Source of the DNA: Acorus gramineus
Lineage: Eukaryota > Streptophyta > Magnoliopsida > Acorales > Acoraceae
Length of the DNA: 64,000 nucleotides
Assembly: GCA_030737835.1 (NCBI GenBank)
Contig: CM060851.1
Span: 10,287,611-10,351,610 of the forward strand
Direction: 5' to 3'
The translations under genes were made by a program, and so were the position numbers. The notes beneath the pieces are model-generated. The model was not told where the DNA came from. It worked only from the letters and a program-made list of their open reading frames with translations, and ran no database searches. Shown in pieces: positions 10,457 through 23,000 of this stretch (positions are counted from its first letter, which is position 1; each line of letters opens with the position of its first letter).

Positions 10457-13050
10457 TGTAACGCCCCAGGATCCACGACTCCGTTTTGAAGCGTGAAATC
10501 CGGTTGCGTTAACTAAATTCCTCGAATCTCAGAGTTCTATATATATATATATTTTTTTTTTCTTCATCCAGAGAACATACGAATACATCCCATAATTATA
10601 CATATATTGTCAAGGCTAAAATCCAACACAAATTCAATATACATCGGGAACAACTAAATTATATATATCCACACTATCATACATATGGGTCCTCTACATG
10701 CCAAAGAAATGACCAACACATTTTACACAAGTCTAGTGCTCGAGAAATAAAATACGAGCTTCAAACTCCAACGCCTTAATGAGATCGACAACCACCAACA
10801 GCTTATCTGAAAGGTTGGGAAGAGAGAGGGATGAGCTACCACAAGTGTCCCAATAATATATTATACTTCAAAATAATCAGTTAAAAAGTGTCTATGGAAC
10901 AATTGTTGTAATATAAAGCAAAGCTTATAATAAAGAAGCCATTTAAAACATTCAAGGATATAATAACATTTCTCTTTCGAAAAAAATGTGATGTCATAAA
11001 AATCTTCTCATGATTTCAAACTACATGATGTGTATGAATGCAACGGACACGCATGCCCGCTTTCCACGACACCTAGCCGCAGAGATTTCACTTTGGAAAT
11101 CGGGCCACGTAGACATAGCCACCTAGACTTGGGTCAAATTTAGACCGCAGCCACCTAGACTGAGCCACCTAGACGATTTGATGCATGCACAATCAAAACT
11201 ACTTCTTTCAAGTATACAGCATGCGACAATTTTCATAAATCCCATAATTTCCAATGCATACAATATATCCAAAATATCAACCTATATGATGATAACATGC
11301 TCATATGGTTCATACAAGATAGATTTCATAATCATAAAATAACATGATGCTTGACATCCACTCACTTCCAGTCCACGCAATACAAACCGATGCACGTGCA
11401 TGAACGCTACATCCTCGCACGTGGATAACCTAGCATAACAATTATGCAATAATAAATCAGAAATCATTCAATCATAATCCAAACAACTGACAGTAACGCT
11501 CGGCCCAATAATCCCAAGAGCCCGTACCAAATAAACGCACAATCCGCAACTCACCTCAAAGGTGTAACAAAAATCCCAACTCTGAATAAATATTAAAATA
11601 TTCATATCTCACAATGATTAGATAATCAATATCCATTTATTTCATAAGGCTCACATAATCGATCAATCCTCGAATAAAATATTTAGACAAATAATCCAAT
11701 ACAACTCCAATGATCCATTACGGCTCCACTATAACTCCAATGATCCAAATAACTCAATCCAATCAATTTACATCCAAATAACAATAATATTCAATTAATA
11801 TTCATTGATCCCACTAAACCAAATTAATTGATTTAAAAATCCAATTTGAATCACCAAGATCAATAAAATCATCAAAACCCACAAATCAAATTATACTAAT
11901 TAAACATCCATTTTTGATCCTTTTAAATCTCTAAAATTCATCAAACTTCGTCATGAAGCTAAATATTTGAATTCTAAGAAACTGCACAGAAATATTTGAA
12001 AAATCATAACTTTCTAGCCGTAACTCAAATCAGCCGATTCAAGATTCGTTGGAAAGATCTTTTCGAAACCTATTTTGTTTGTGAAATACAATTTTCCCAG
12101 AAACCGCTCTATCATAGTCAAAAACACGATTTAATGATTAGGTATTCAATCCACCCGAAAATAACCTTAAATCCCAAAACCAATAAATCTAGTTTGATCT
12201 TAAGAAATCCTTCAAGATCCATTGAAATCTAATAAAAACATCATCTATTTAAAATCAATCAAACCCTAACTCTAATCCATCAACATTCTTTCCCAAATAA
12301 TAAATTGACACAATCATCTCCTAACCAAACTAAATTGAAACACTAAACAATAAAAATTAAAAGAGAAAGATTTATCACCTTGTGGTGCTCGATGGGTAAA
12401 GCTAGGTCATCACCACCCTTCATGCCTCATGAGAATTCTGATGCAAACCAGGATTCTACTCTGTCTTCAATCCAATCACTGTTCACGTTTTTTCTTTCTC
12501 TTATCAATGAATAGATCTCTTTACTTGTACGACTTAGATGTCTCGTATTTCTCAAAAAAATGATGGTATTTGATATGATACTTATGAGATCGATATTCCA
12601 ATCTAACCCAAAACTTGTTATATAAAAGGGGTTTTAACCAAATTACAAAACGACCCCTCAAGTATTACGGGTTTACAACTAGGTCCTTATCCGATTTACA
12701 GAAAGATCCCTATCCGATTTACAAACAGATCCCTGAAGCCTATTAAAAGATATTCCGGATTCGCAACTAGATTCCTGGGCCCAATAGCTTGACACAAAAT
12801 CTTAAAAACATAATTTTTTGAACTACGAATTTCACCAAATTTACACCAAAATATCTTGAGACTATAAGGATCTCCAGAAAAATATAAAATAAATATTTCA
12901 ACATCAATTTATAATTTTTATAATTATAAATCAAATTAGACTCATTTGGGCCTACCACCAAATCTAAAATTGAAATAATTAAATATCAATTAAAATTTCC
13001 ATTATATATTTAAAATAAATATATAAGGCTAAAAATACAGAGACGTTACA
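10457..13050 (-). repeat. Element 2 5' LTR (right copy)
   Basis: This 2594-bp copy matches 6634-9085 but is longer because of an insertion at about 12450-12600. It also lacks about 10 bases of the GAGCGTGTGG motif present in the left copy near 7010. Confidence 0.92.
12450..12600. mobile_element. About 150-bp insertion private to one LTR of element 2
   Basis: The left LTR reads GATGCAAACC-CTAACCC, whereas the right LTR has about 150 bp between those halves. The inserted piece contains a T-rich tract and ends near a TTTCTCAAAAAAA stretch that looks like the 3' end of a retroposed RNA. I see no clear target duplication, so the type is unknown. Confidence 0.5.
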
Positions 13051-13286
13051 GGTCAGGAGTGTAAAACACTTATCATTTGTGATATCTTAGTTTGCAGGTC
13101 TAAACCCCGATGATCTTCTCTGAGTCAAAATAGTCACTTGAGTAGGGAAAGGGAAGAAAAGAAAGCATGAGCGCAACAAGTTCTTGAAGGAAAGCTTAAG
13201 AAAAGAAGTACCATCTTAAGCCTTGGGTTGTTGTACAAGACATGAAAATCTCTCTGGCAACTAAGACAAGCGACCACCCACTCGTC

Positions 13287-13526
13287 GTACTGGACGATCT
13301 TTCTGAGGATTGTCGACTTCGACGATCTCTGAAAGGATTGTCGAACTGGACGATCTTTCTGAGGATCGTCGACTTCGACGATCTCTGAAAGGATTGTCGA
13401 ACTGGACGATCTTTCTGAGGATCGTCGACTTCGACGATCTTTGAAAGGATTGTCGAACTGGACGATCTTTCTGAGGATCGTCGACTTCGACGATCTTTGG
13501 TGGGATTGTCGACCTCGACAATGGGA
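13287..13526 (+). repeat. 56-bp tandem array 1 in the solo LTR
   Basis: About four units of a 56-bp repeat contain the perfect dyad GATCGTCGA-CT-TCGACGATC. The same unit forms about seven copies in each element 3 LTR. It lies upstream of the TATA box, in U3. Confidence 0.85.
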
Positions 13527-13694
13527 TGACGGATCGTCAAAAATACTGGGATAAGTTCAGCTCGGAAAGGACGGCATGGCTCGATTTTTTTCGCCTCTCC
13601 ACCGACGTCAGCCACTTCGGGTGAACGTGGGAGCGTCGTGGGGCACTCATGACCTCCCCAAACAGGTGTCAAGAAGATGGTGGCTCGTTTGGGC

Positions 13695-13702
13695 TATAAA
13701 AG
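13695..13702 (+). promoter_or_regulatory. TATA box of the Ogre-family solo LTR
   Basis: GGCTATAAAAGG occurs downstream of array 1. The same box is conserved in both LTRs of element 3. Confidence 0.7.
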
Positions 13703-14512
13703 GAGGCAATGGGAGGCATGAAGAAGGAGAGGAAGCACCATCTTCACCCATCTTTTGCTCTCCAAAAAGCCTCTCCTAGCCACTCCACTCGAGACCAGCG
13801 ACCTTTCACCACTCTCCACCCTCCATTTCCGAGCACCACCACCCCCTACACCAGCAGCCACCCCAAACAACCACCCACCACTCTCACCTACCACCTAACC
13901 CCTCCCATTCCTCTCCAAAAGCCACCCATCCGAACCCACCTTGTTCTTTATCACCAACAGCCCTCTCAACACTCTCCACCCTCCGTTTCCGAGCACCACC
14001 ACCCCCTACGCCGGCAGCCACTCCAAACAACCACCCACCACACCTCCCTACCCTCACTTCCCTTCCCTTTCCTTTTTTTTTTTTCTCTTTTTTTTTTTTA
14101 CTTAAGAGAACTTGTATAACATATCATTTCCTAAAAGAACTTGTATAAGGTTGTAACAAACTTACTAAATCTAATAAATATAAGTTTAATCAAAGTTGAG
14201 AGTGTTGGAGTACATCATTGGACTTTTATCAGTTCTTTTGGAAACTATACGCAGCTGGCGGACGACCCTAACTTGGATCGTTGGTCAGTTGGTCTAGGGA
14301 CCATTTGAACACTCCCCTTTGCAAGTTTGGGTACCTCCCAAGGACTACTAACCCCTTTTGTTTTATTTTGTTTACTTTATTCGTCATTTACTGCTTTATA
14401 TGTTTGTTATTACTCTTTTATATACTGTTTATATGCTGCTTTTTTTTTGTTTTTCTTCGTTCCTTGCTAACATAAACCTCCCACTAATTTTGTTAAATTT
14501 TTTTTTTGGAGT

Positions 14513-14970
14513 TAACCCTCGACAACCCCCCCTGGTTCGTCGACCTCGACAATCCTCCTTTAACTCGTCGAACTCGACAATCCCCCTCTAACTCGTCAAT
14601 ACCGACAACCCACCTTTAACTCGTCAAACCCGACAACCCTCCTCTAACTCGTCAATACCGATAACCCACCTTTAACTCGTCAAACCCGACAACCCTGCTC
14701 TAACTCGTCAAATCCGACAACCCTCCTCTAACTCGTCAAACCCGACAACCCTCCTCTAACTCGTCAAACCCGACAACCCCCCTTTTAACCCGTCGAATCC
14801 GACAATCCACCCATAGTTCGTCGAACCCGACAACCCCCCTTTAACTCGTCGAACTCGACAATCCAATCATAGTTCGTCGAACCCGACAATCCACCCATAG
14901 TTTGTCAATCTCGACAACTCCCCTATGGCTCGTTGAGACCAACAATCCCTTCTGGTTCATCAACCTCCAG
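14513..14970 (+). repeat. About 27-bp tandem array 2 in the solo LTR
   Basis: Roughly 17 diverged units of the type CTCGTCGAACTCGACAAYCC lie downstream of the TATA box and a pyrimidine-rich tract. In the younger element 3 LTRs this array is shorter (about 14 units) and more homogeneous. Confidence 0.85.
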
Positions 14971-15332
14971 TCTATTGACCAGAAAGAACACCTTTTTTAT
15001 CCCATTTGCCAACCTTGCACAAAAAAAAAGTATCTTTCTCTCTCTTTGGGTTTGCAGGATCAATCTGAGCTTAAACACCTCAAGGCACGGCCGGCCGTGA
15101 TCCTTGAGAGGAGAACCCGCATCCCTCGTTGAAGGCGAGTAATAACAGAAGAAATCTTCTTTTCTTGCTTTTGAGGAAAAGCAAGTGGCGATCACACCAA
15201 CGTCCCTGGAAGCGGTCGGGCAACCTTGGATGATCCATCAAGTGGTGATTCGAAGCGCCGTGTGCGTGACGGAACCAAACTTGAAGGAACCTGGATTCAC
15301 GACCAACGCCGTGTCAAAATCCAACACCGACA

Positions 15333-16381
15333 CTCATCGCACCCTATTCACCGAGCACTTCATATGCAGCAGAAAACAGAGGAAGGATCTCGGTGACCTC
15401 ATGAAGGTTCACATGCAACCTGGAGAGTCAATTATGTGCTATGTGGACCGCTTCCGTCTCCTCATGTTCGAGGTCGACCGATGCGATCCAAAAGCGGCCA
15501 TCATAGCATTCAGGAACTATTTACCACAAAGCACTAATTGCGAAACTCTCTGGTGAAGAAGGTCCCAGATTCGCTAAGTGAATTGATGTGCTGTGCAGAG
15601 AAATACGCGAAGGTCGAAGATGAGGCCATCCCTTTACGTCCACAGGCAGTCGCGGCAGTCTCCAAGAGCCCCCCGACAAAGGAAGACAAGGGACGGAGAC
15701 CGCGAGCCAACATCAAGGGCAACCCGACGACCAACGAAGTCAGAGAGCGCCCATACACCAAGTTCACCTTGCCTCTTGTTCAAATCCTGGAAAGGATAAA
15801 AAATGCCCCATTCTTCCAATGGGCACCCCCAATGAAGAGCGATCCTGCCACTCGGGATAAGGGTCTCAAGTGTGACTATCACAGAGACTATGGGCATCAG
15901 ACAGAAAGTTGTCAAACTCTCAAAGGATTCATGGAGACATTGGTCCGAAAAGGGAAGCTCAGGGAATTTATAGACGCTGAGGAGGAAAGGAAACCCGAAA
16001 AGCACGTGGTCGCCGTTGCCCCTTCACACGCGGCCGGGGTTATAGACATGATCTATGGAGGACTACCAGTCTTGAGAGACCCTAAGTCAGTCCAACGGGC
16101 TGTGAAAAGGGGGGCGGATCATATGGAGGTCTTGCAGATCAACCATGAAGCCCGACTCATCCCCAAAAGGCCAAAGGTGGAAGATCCCGGGCTCATATCC
16201 TTCTCCAACGATGATTTATCCAACGTATCCACACCTCACAGTGACGCTCTGGTCATCACCCTGCGAATTGCGAACTACGATGTTAAATGGATACTGGTCG
16301 ATACGGGAAGCTCGGCTGACATCCTATTCATGCAGCCTTATCTCAAGATGGGCCTAAAGCCCTCTAACCTCAAGCCAATGC
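15333..16381 (+). pseudogene. Element 1 gag C-terminal half and protease N-terminus
   Basis: The gag core continues (TLFTEHFICSRKQRKDLGDL), shifts frame near 15540, and reads on through a Tat-type zinc motif (CDYHRDYGHQTESC, about 15870). It then enters the aspartic protease with the catalytic motif WILVDTGSSADILF (about 16290). The protease is cut at 16381 by element 3 and its end is found at 39333. Protease would mature the Gag-Pol polyprotein. At least one frameshift makes this non-functional. Confidence 0.88.
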
Positions 16382-16794
16382 TGTCGGTGTTGGATTTTGA
16401 CGCAGGCGTTGGTCCTGAATCCGGGTTCCTTCAAGTTTGGTTCCGTCACGCACACGGCGCTTCGAATCACCACTTGATGGATCGTCCAAGGTTGCCCGAC
16501 CGCTTCCAGGGACGTTGGTGTGATCGCCACTTGCTTTTCCTCAAAAGCAAGAAAAGAAGATTTCTTCTGTTATTACTCGCCTTCAACGAGGGATGCGGGT
16601 TCTCCTCTCAAGGATCACGGCCGGCCGTGCCTTGAGGTGTTTAAGCTCAGATTGGTCCTGCAAACCCAAAGAGAGAGAAAGATACTTCTTTTTTTGTGCA
16701 AGGTCGGTAAATGGGATAAAAAAGGTGTTCTTTCTGGTCAATAGACTGGAGGTGAACTATAGGGCTTGATGAACCAGAAGGGATTGTTGGTCTC

Positions 16795-17175
16795 GACGAG
16801 CCACAGGGGAGTTGTCGAGATTGACAAACTATGGGTGGATTGTCGGGTTCGACGAGTTAAAAGGGGGTTGTCGGGTTTGACGAGTTAAAGGGGGGTTGTC
16901 GGGTTTGACGAGCCAGGGGTGATTGTCTAGTTCGACGATCCAGGGGGGGATTGTCGAGTTCGACGATCCAGGGGGGATTGTCGAGTTCGACGAGCGATGG
17001 GGGGATTGTCGAGTTCGACGAGTGAGGGGGGGTTGTCGAGTTCGACGAGCCAGCGGGGATTGTCGAGTTCGACGAGTCAGGGGGGGTTGTCGAGTTCGAC
17101 GAGCCAGGGGGGATTGTCGAGTTCGACGAGCCAGGGGGGATTGTCGAGTTCGACGAGCCAGGGGGGATTGTCGAG
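16795..17175 (-). repeat. 27-bp tandem array 2, 3' LTR of element 3
   Basis: About 14 units of GATTGTCGAGTTCGACGAG plus a G-rich spacer (CCAGGGGG), 27 bp each. Each unit centres on the inverted repeat TCGTCGA/TCGACRA. Confidence 0.9.
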
Positions 17176-18169
17176 GATAAACTCCAAGAAAAATTTAACA
17201 AAATTAGTGGGAGGCTTTATGTTAACAAGAAACTGAGAAAAACAAAAAAAAACAGCATATAAACAGTATATAAAAGGGTAATAACAAACATATAAAGCAG
17301 TAAATGACAAATAAAGTAAACAGAATAAAACAAAAGGGGTTAGTAGTCCTTGGGAGGTACCCAAACTTGCAAAGGGGAGTGTTCAAATGGTCCCTAGACC
17401 AACTGACCAACGATCCAAGTTAGGGTCGTCCGCCAGCTGCGTATAGTTTCCAAAAGAACTGATAAAAGTCCAACGATGTACTCCAACACTCTCAACTTTG
17501 ATTAAACTTATATTTATTAGATTTAGTAAGTTTGTTACAACCTTATACAAGTTCTTTTAGGAAATGATATGTTATACAAGTTCTCTTAAGTAAAAAAAAA
17601 AAAAGAGAAGGAAAACAAAAGGAAAGGGAAGGGAAGTGAGGGTAGGGAGGTGTGGTGGGTGGTTGTTTGGAGTGGCTGCCGGCGTAGGGGGTGGTGGTGC
17701 TCGGAAACGGAGGGTGGAGAGTGTTGAGAGGGCTGTTGGTGATAAAGAGCAAGGTGGGTTCGGATGGGTGGCTTTTGGAGAGGAATGGGAGAGGTTAGGT
17801 GGTAGATGAGAGTGGTGGGTGGTGGTTTGGGATGGCTGCTGGTGCAGGGGGTGGTGGTGCTCGGAAATGGAGGGTGGAGGGTGGTGAGGTGCTGCTGCTG
17901 GTGTGGGAGGTGGTTAGGGGAGGTTGGAATGGCTTTGGAGAGTAAAAAAGTGGGTAAAAGATGAGTTAAAGATGGCTCTCCCCCTCCAAACGCCTCCCTT
18001 TTATAGCCCCAAACGACCACCACCTTCTTGACACCTGTTTGGGGAAGTCATGAGTGCCCCACGACGCTCCCACGTTCACCCGAAGTGGCTGACGTCGGTG
18101 GAGAGGCGAAAAAAGTCGAGCCATGCCGTCCTTTCCGAGCTGAACTTATCCCAGTATTTTCGACGATCC

Positions 18170-18585
18170 GTCATCCCATTGTCGAGGTCGACAATCCCAC
18201 CAATAATCGTCGAAGTCGACAATTCTCAGAAAGATCGTCCAGTTCGACAATCCTTTCAAAGATCGTCGAAGTCGACGATCCTCAGAAAGATCGTCCAGTT
18301 CGACAATCCTTTCAGAGATCGTCGAAGTCGACGATCCTCAGAAAGATCGTCCAGTTCGACAATCCTTCCAGAGATCGTCGAAGTCGACGATCCTCAGAAG
18401 GATCGTCCAGTTCGACAATCCTTTAAGAGATCGTCGAAGTCGATAGTCCTCAGAAAGGTCGTCCAGTTCAACAATCCTTTCAGAGATCGTCGAAGTCGAC
18501 GATCCTCAGAAAGATCGTCCAGTTCGACAATCCCTTCAGAGATCGTCGAAGTCGACAGTCCTCAGAAAGGTCGTCCAGTACGACG
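18170..18585 (-). repeat. 56-bp tandem array 1, 3' LTR of element 3
   Basis: About seven units of the 56-bp repeat, with the dyad GATCGTCGA-NN-TCGACGATC in most copies. Confidence 0.9.
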
Positions 18586-18855
18586 AGTGGGTGGTTGCTT
18601 GTCTTAATCACCAAACAGATTTTAGATGTCTTGTATAACAACCCCAGGCTTAACCGTTCTGAGCGATAGTACTGCTTCTCTTGAGCTTTTCTTTAGACTT
18701 ATCACTTGTTGCGCTCATGCTTTCTTTTCTTCCCTTTCCCTACTCAAGTGATTATTCTGGCTTCGGGAAGATCATCCGGGCTTAGACCTGCAAACTAAGA
18801 TATCACAAATAATAAGTGTTTCACAGTTCTGACCGATCAAAATGGGGTATCTACA

Positions 18856-18870
18856 ATTGCCCCTCCTCGG
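18856..18870 (-). other. Polypurine tract of element 3
   Basis: ATTGCCCCTCCTCGG on the plus strand is CCGAGGAGGGGCAAT on the minus strand and directly precedes the 3' LTR. This is typical of Tat/Ogre PPTs. Confidence 0.8.
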
Positions 18871-19619
18871 ATGGTGTTTTAAGTGAAGCTTGAAGCGCCA
18901 TTCGAGGATAAGAAGAGAGACCTCATTTTGATCGGTTTAACCATCAGGCATTGTTTTCTGGTAAATACAAGTCAGGAGATAAACATGGAAGCAATTTTCT
19001 TATGATCCATTAATGAAATGATCATTGAAGGGAGAAGGAAATATTTGATCTAAATGTCAATGAGTGATCCAACCCTTGGTTGGGGTTCCTAGCCTTCGTG
19101 TACTGCAGCCCGGCGTTGGATTCCCTGTGCCTACCGTGCGTTGCAACTCAGCAAACAGGGGGATATCATGACAGAAATAAAAAGGGGACACTTTCGAATA
19201 ATTGGAGAAGGATCATTTTATTAATAACTCAAAGAAAATTGGACTATGGGGAAATCAATCCTGACTTGCATGTACTGAGAGACAAAATGCCCGGGTTTAA
19301 ATGCCGTAGCCCTAATGAAAAGCCTGAAAATGTACCGAAATGCAACTGACATATACAATAAAAATGCTTATAGATGCTCAAAAGATGGGCCAAAAATTTG
19401 CTTTGAAAATAGAATGCCAAAATGGTGCTCAAAACATAAAGAGAGTGCAGAAAATCAGAATACTCATTGAAATAGGCCATATAACACTTGACAATATCCG
19501 AAATCTGAAACAAAATAAATGTCTAAAATTTGAAAATAAATGTCCAAAAAATCTGAAAAATACGTCCGAAATCCGTTGGAGATACGTGAAATAAAGTGTT
19601 CAAAGATGCTTCCAAGGCA
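18871..19619. other. Element 3 untranslated region between PPT and PMD gene
   Basis: About 750 bp without a recognisable coding region. It is A-rich in places (19360-19600). I find nothing that can be named. Confidence 0.5.
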
Positions 19620-19900
19620 CAACTATATAAACTTAAATTAGGTACATGTTTATTTAGATAGATACATGTGCATATATGTATAGGGGTATTTTAGATATAC
19701 TTGTGGTGGGTTTTAACTCAACTCAAATTAAAGATATGTTTATTTAGATAGATACATGTGCATATATGGGTGACTTAGACATGCTGTGATGGGGTTTTGA
19801 CTCAACTGAAATTAAATGCATGTCTATTTAGATAAATACATGTGTATATATATATGGGTGACTTAGACATGCTGTGATGGGGTTTTGACTCAAATGAAAT
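19620..19900. repeat. Three tandem copies of a roughly 95-bp unit upstream of the PMD gene
   Basis: Copies share ATGTYTATTTAGATAGATAC, a CATATAT tract and GGGTTTTGACTCAA. They lie about 150 bp upstream of the PMD start codon, so they may be part of its promoter (inference). Confidence 0.75.
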
Positions 19901-20029
19901 GTGAAATAATACGAGCCGCTCGTTCAACCCGGGGCGTCACCAACTTCTAAGCTTTAATCCTCCCAAATCCATTTTTTTTTTTGACAGACCCCCTTTCATC
20001 TTCCTCACCTACTCAAAAACGAGCTTGAG

Positions 20030-23000
20030 ATGCCGCCGAGGGCCGAGCGTTTGGAGCGAAAACGGCGGAAGACTTCCGCGGGTGGTTCGGTGGGGCAACG
20101 TGGGGAGAGCAATGATGATCCGAAGGCGACCCTTGACGTTCCGAAGGTGAGGGGTGTGGTGGCAGGGATCATGGAAGCACGTTCAGCCGCGCCGGAGGCC
20201 ATGGGCAGCAGCGGTGGGGGCCGGGGTGGTGTTGGAGAAGAAGGAACGGAGGGTGCGCGAGAGGTGTTTGGTGAAATGCCCGAGAGGGACCGTGAGACCA
20301 TTATGACGGCGATGGTGGAAACAAGGCTGATGACGGTGATGGGGGAGGCAGTAGGAGGCGACACAGCGGTTGCGGAGGGCGGCGAAACGTCGGGGGCAGC
20401 CGGCGCCCGCATGGGGGTGACGGGTGCGGACGCGGGAAAAAGGGAGATGAGGGCAGCGGTTATACCCGAAGCGGGGGCGGGCATGGAGGCTGAGAGTAAT
20501 GCGGGCGTGTGCCTAGTGGGAGTCTCGGGGGTTGTCAATGATGTGGCAACGAGAGGAGTGTCAGGGGTGGGCGGCGAGTGCGGGGATTGTCGCGGCGAGG
20601 GTGAATATGGAGACTAATGGGTCGGAGGAGATATCATGGGATGAGTCGACTGCAGTAGAATCTGGTGATAATATAGGTACTAACAGATCCACAGACGAAA
20701 GCACAAAGATAGATGAGGTCGAGGGGGGCAACGTAAGCATTGATGTGTTTGCGGGCGTTGTCGCGGGTGCGGGTGGCTTTGGGCAAGACGCTGCAGAGGG
20801 TGGTTCGGACTCGGACGAGTCTGAGGGTGCGAACACAGGGGTTGATGAGCCTAATGAAGCTGGAGGGGCTGATGAACGGGTTGCCATGCTTGATTTGGAG
20901 GTGGGGGGTGACGGCGAGGGCGACGATGAGGAGGAAGTGGCGGGTGCCTACCGTCGTGCCTTGGTAAACATGATTCTTCCTCCCCATTTTTTTATTACTC
21001 CTGAAAGGAGAAATTAAATATTAGTAGGGAATTATCATTTTTAATTTTTACTTACCTTTGTCTTGTAGCGGCCGCTGAGATCATGTTCTTTTTGGCATGG
21101 CGTGCGAAACTGGTATAAGGACCTAGCGCCTGTTGAGCAAGGGCTTGTAGACGGGGCCAGGTTTCGGGCCTTCTTCCAGATTGAGCCTTTTAGTGTGGAC
21201 CGAGGATATATAGAGGCTTTAGGCGAGAGGTGGGATCCAAGGAGCTGCACCTTCATCCTTCCGACTGGCGCAGTGATGCCTACTTTAGAAGATGTCCTCC
21301 GGATCACTGGTCTTCCAGTCACGGGTCGCCCGGTGACAGGGAAGACACTTGGAAATTACCGTCGAAAATTTCGGGAGTTAATCGGCGCTTGGGATCTCAT
21401 TGATGGAGGGAAAACTCTCACCCGCATTCCTTTAGGGCGTCTTGCTGCTCAATATGGCTTGGGGAGGTTCCTCTTGCGTCGGCCAAAAGAGACGGAGGCG
21501 CAATTTGTGGCCCGAGACCTCATGACGAAACAAAGGAAGACAGTAGCCGATCCTGTGCGAGCCCAAAGAGAACTGAGGGCCTTTTATTTATTTTTCTTTG
21601 GGCGCGTGCTCTTCTGTAATTCCTCGGACCGAGTTTCTTTACACTTTTTGACCCTTATGGAGGATCTGGTGCAAATGGGAGACTATGCTTGGGGAGCAGC
21701 GATGTTGGCTCATCTATTTGCTGAGTTATCAAGAAAGAAGCAACGGGCAAAGGACAAGAGTCTTGGTGGGTTCATTGCATTTCTTCAGGTATAACTTGCT
21801 CGATGCTTGCATTTGCTTACCTTTGGACTTGTAATTGATTTTTCTCATCGTCCCCTTTTGGTGAACAGCTCTTTGGGTACGAGCATATTGCTATTGCTCG
21901 TCCACAATCAATGGATCTTTGTGACCCATCTTTCCCTCGTGCCATGCGGTGGGTTGCGCCAGAAGCAAACTATGGTAGGACTCTAGCTCTTCTCCGCGAG
22001 GATTTTCTCTTGCTGACTGAGGAGAAGGTACGTTCTCTTGCTTCATCAAACTTTCCTTGAGGGGTGCATTCTTTCAGCTTAGTGTCCCATGCGCTTGTTA
22101 CTATTTCAGATGACATGGAGGCCATACGTGGAGGAGATTCCTGATGAACTAGTCTGCGATACATGGCTTGTTTTCTTTAATGAGGTTCTCTACCACTGCG
22201 CTAGTCGCGTAGCACGCCAGCTAGGCCTTCACCAATGGATCCCTGGTCCTCTTCCGACTTCTCCTCGTCTGACTCTACGAGGGATTCCAAGAGCCTTTTT
22301 TCCAGAGGATGACTTTTCTGAACACTTGAAGTTATGGGAAGAGAAAGGCCACCCAGTTAGACCACCGGCGGATCTTGACAGTAGTGATGACTACATGGAA
22401 TGGTATCGCAAGGAGTATGCAAAGGATCTTGGGATATTCGAAGAACTGATGCCTGACATAGAGGTAGGCATGTTTGTTTCCTTCAAAACTTGCTCTTTTC
22501 ATAATGCTTCTCATAAAGAATGATTATTCAAATCCTCTTTAATCAGGGCGGGCGATCTGCCGTTGCTCGGAGACTTAAGACTGTGAGCGAGGAGCTTGCA
22601 GTTCAAACTTCATTGGTGAGTGAACTCCAGGTGGAGAAACAGCGACTCTTGCAGAGAATAGGAGATCTTGAGGCACATCTTGAGGGAGTAGAGCAAGCTC
22701 GAGTTGCCGGATCGTTACCATCATCTTCGGGTCAAGAACTTGTACTGTTGGGTCAACTGCAAGAGGCTCAAAACGAGTTGATGGATGTTAGGATGCAGCT
22801 TGTAGAGGCTAGGGACCGACAAGAGAATGAGGCAGCGCAGTTTCAGAGGGAGATTCTTAGGACAAGGAATGACGTCCTTGCTTTGACCCGTGAGAGGGAC
22901 AACTTGCAATCCAGAGTAGCAGACTTCGAGGCATCCTCAGGTGCATCCGACCCAGGTTTGCAGCGAGAGTTCATCCATACCCTTCAGTCTTCTTTGGAGA

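Larger units (their letters stand above)
6634..13050 (-). mobile_element. Element 2: non-autonomous LTR retrotransposon, chromovirus-like, minus orientation
   Basis: Two long LTRs (6634-9085 and 10457-13050) flank a 1371-bp interior. The perfect 5-bp target duplication GGTCA occurs at 6629-6633 and 13051-13055. Orientation is minus: a polypurine tract complement lies next to the left LTR, and an initiator-Met-type PBS (TGGTATCAGAGC on the minus strand) lies next to the right LTR. The interior has no gag or pol, so the element must depend on proteins from a relative. Termini (TGTAACG...CGTTACA), LTR length and PBS resemble plant Tekay/Del chromoviruses, but without pol this is inference. Confidence 0.9.
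6608..15332 (+). mobile_element. Solo LTR of the element 3 (Ogre-like) family, interrupted by element 2
   Basis: It begins TGTAGATACCCC and ends CAACACCGACA, the same termini as the LTRs of element 3 but in plus orientation. Flanks are CTCAG (6603-6607) and CTCAT (15333-15337), a 4-of-5 target duplication. Without the 6.4-kb insertion at 6634-13050 it is about 2.3 kb. It contains a TATA box at 13695 and two tandem arrays. It is clearly diverged from the element 3 LTRs, so it came from an earlier family member whose body was lost by LTR-LTR recombination. Confidence 0.9.
16382..18855 (-). repeat. Element 3 3' LTR (left copy)
   Basis: This 2474-bp copy begins TGTCGGTGTTGG and ends GGGGTATCTACA on the plus strand. 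It holds array 2 (16795-17175), a TATA box complement (CCTTTTATAGCC near 18000) and array 1 (18170-18585). Confidence 0.95.

Noticed and set aside
13196..13672. ORFs through the LTR arrays (also at 16857-17364, 18028-18607, 37344-37851, 38505-39146)
   Set aside because: The peptides simply repeat the 56- and 27-bp units in several frames on both strands. They are regulatory-region repeats, not genes.
14513..14970. CRISPR-like regularly spaced palindromic repeats
   Set aside because: This is a plant LTR tandem array. Units are contiguous and spacers are not unique, and the array recurs in LTR copies.
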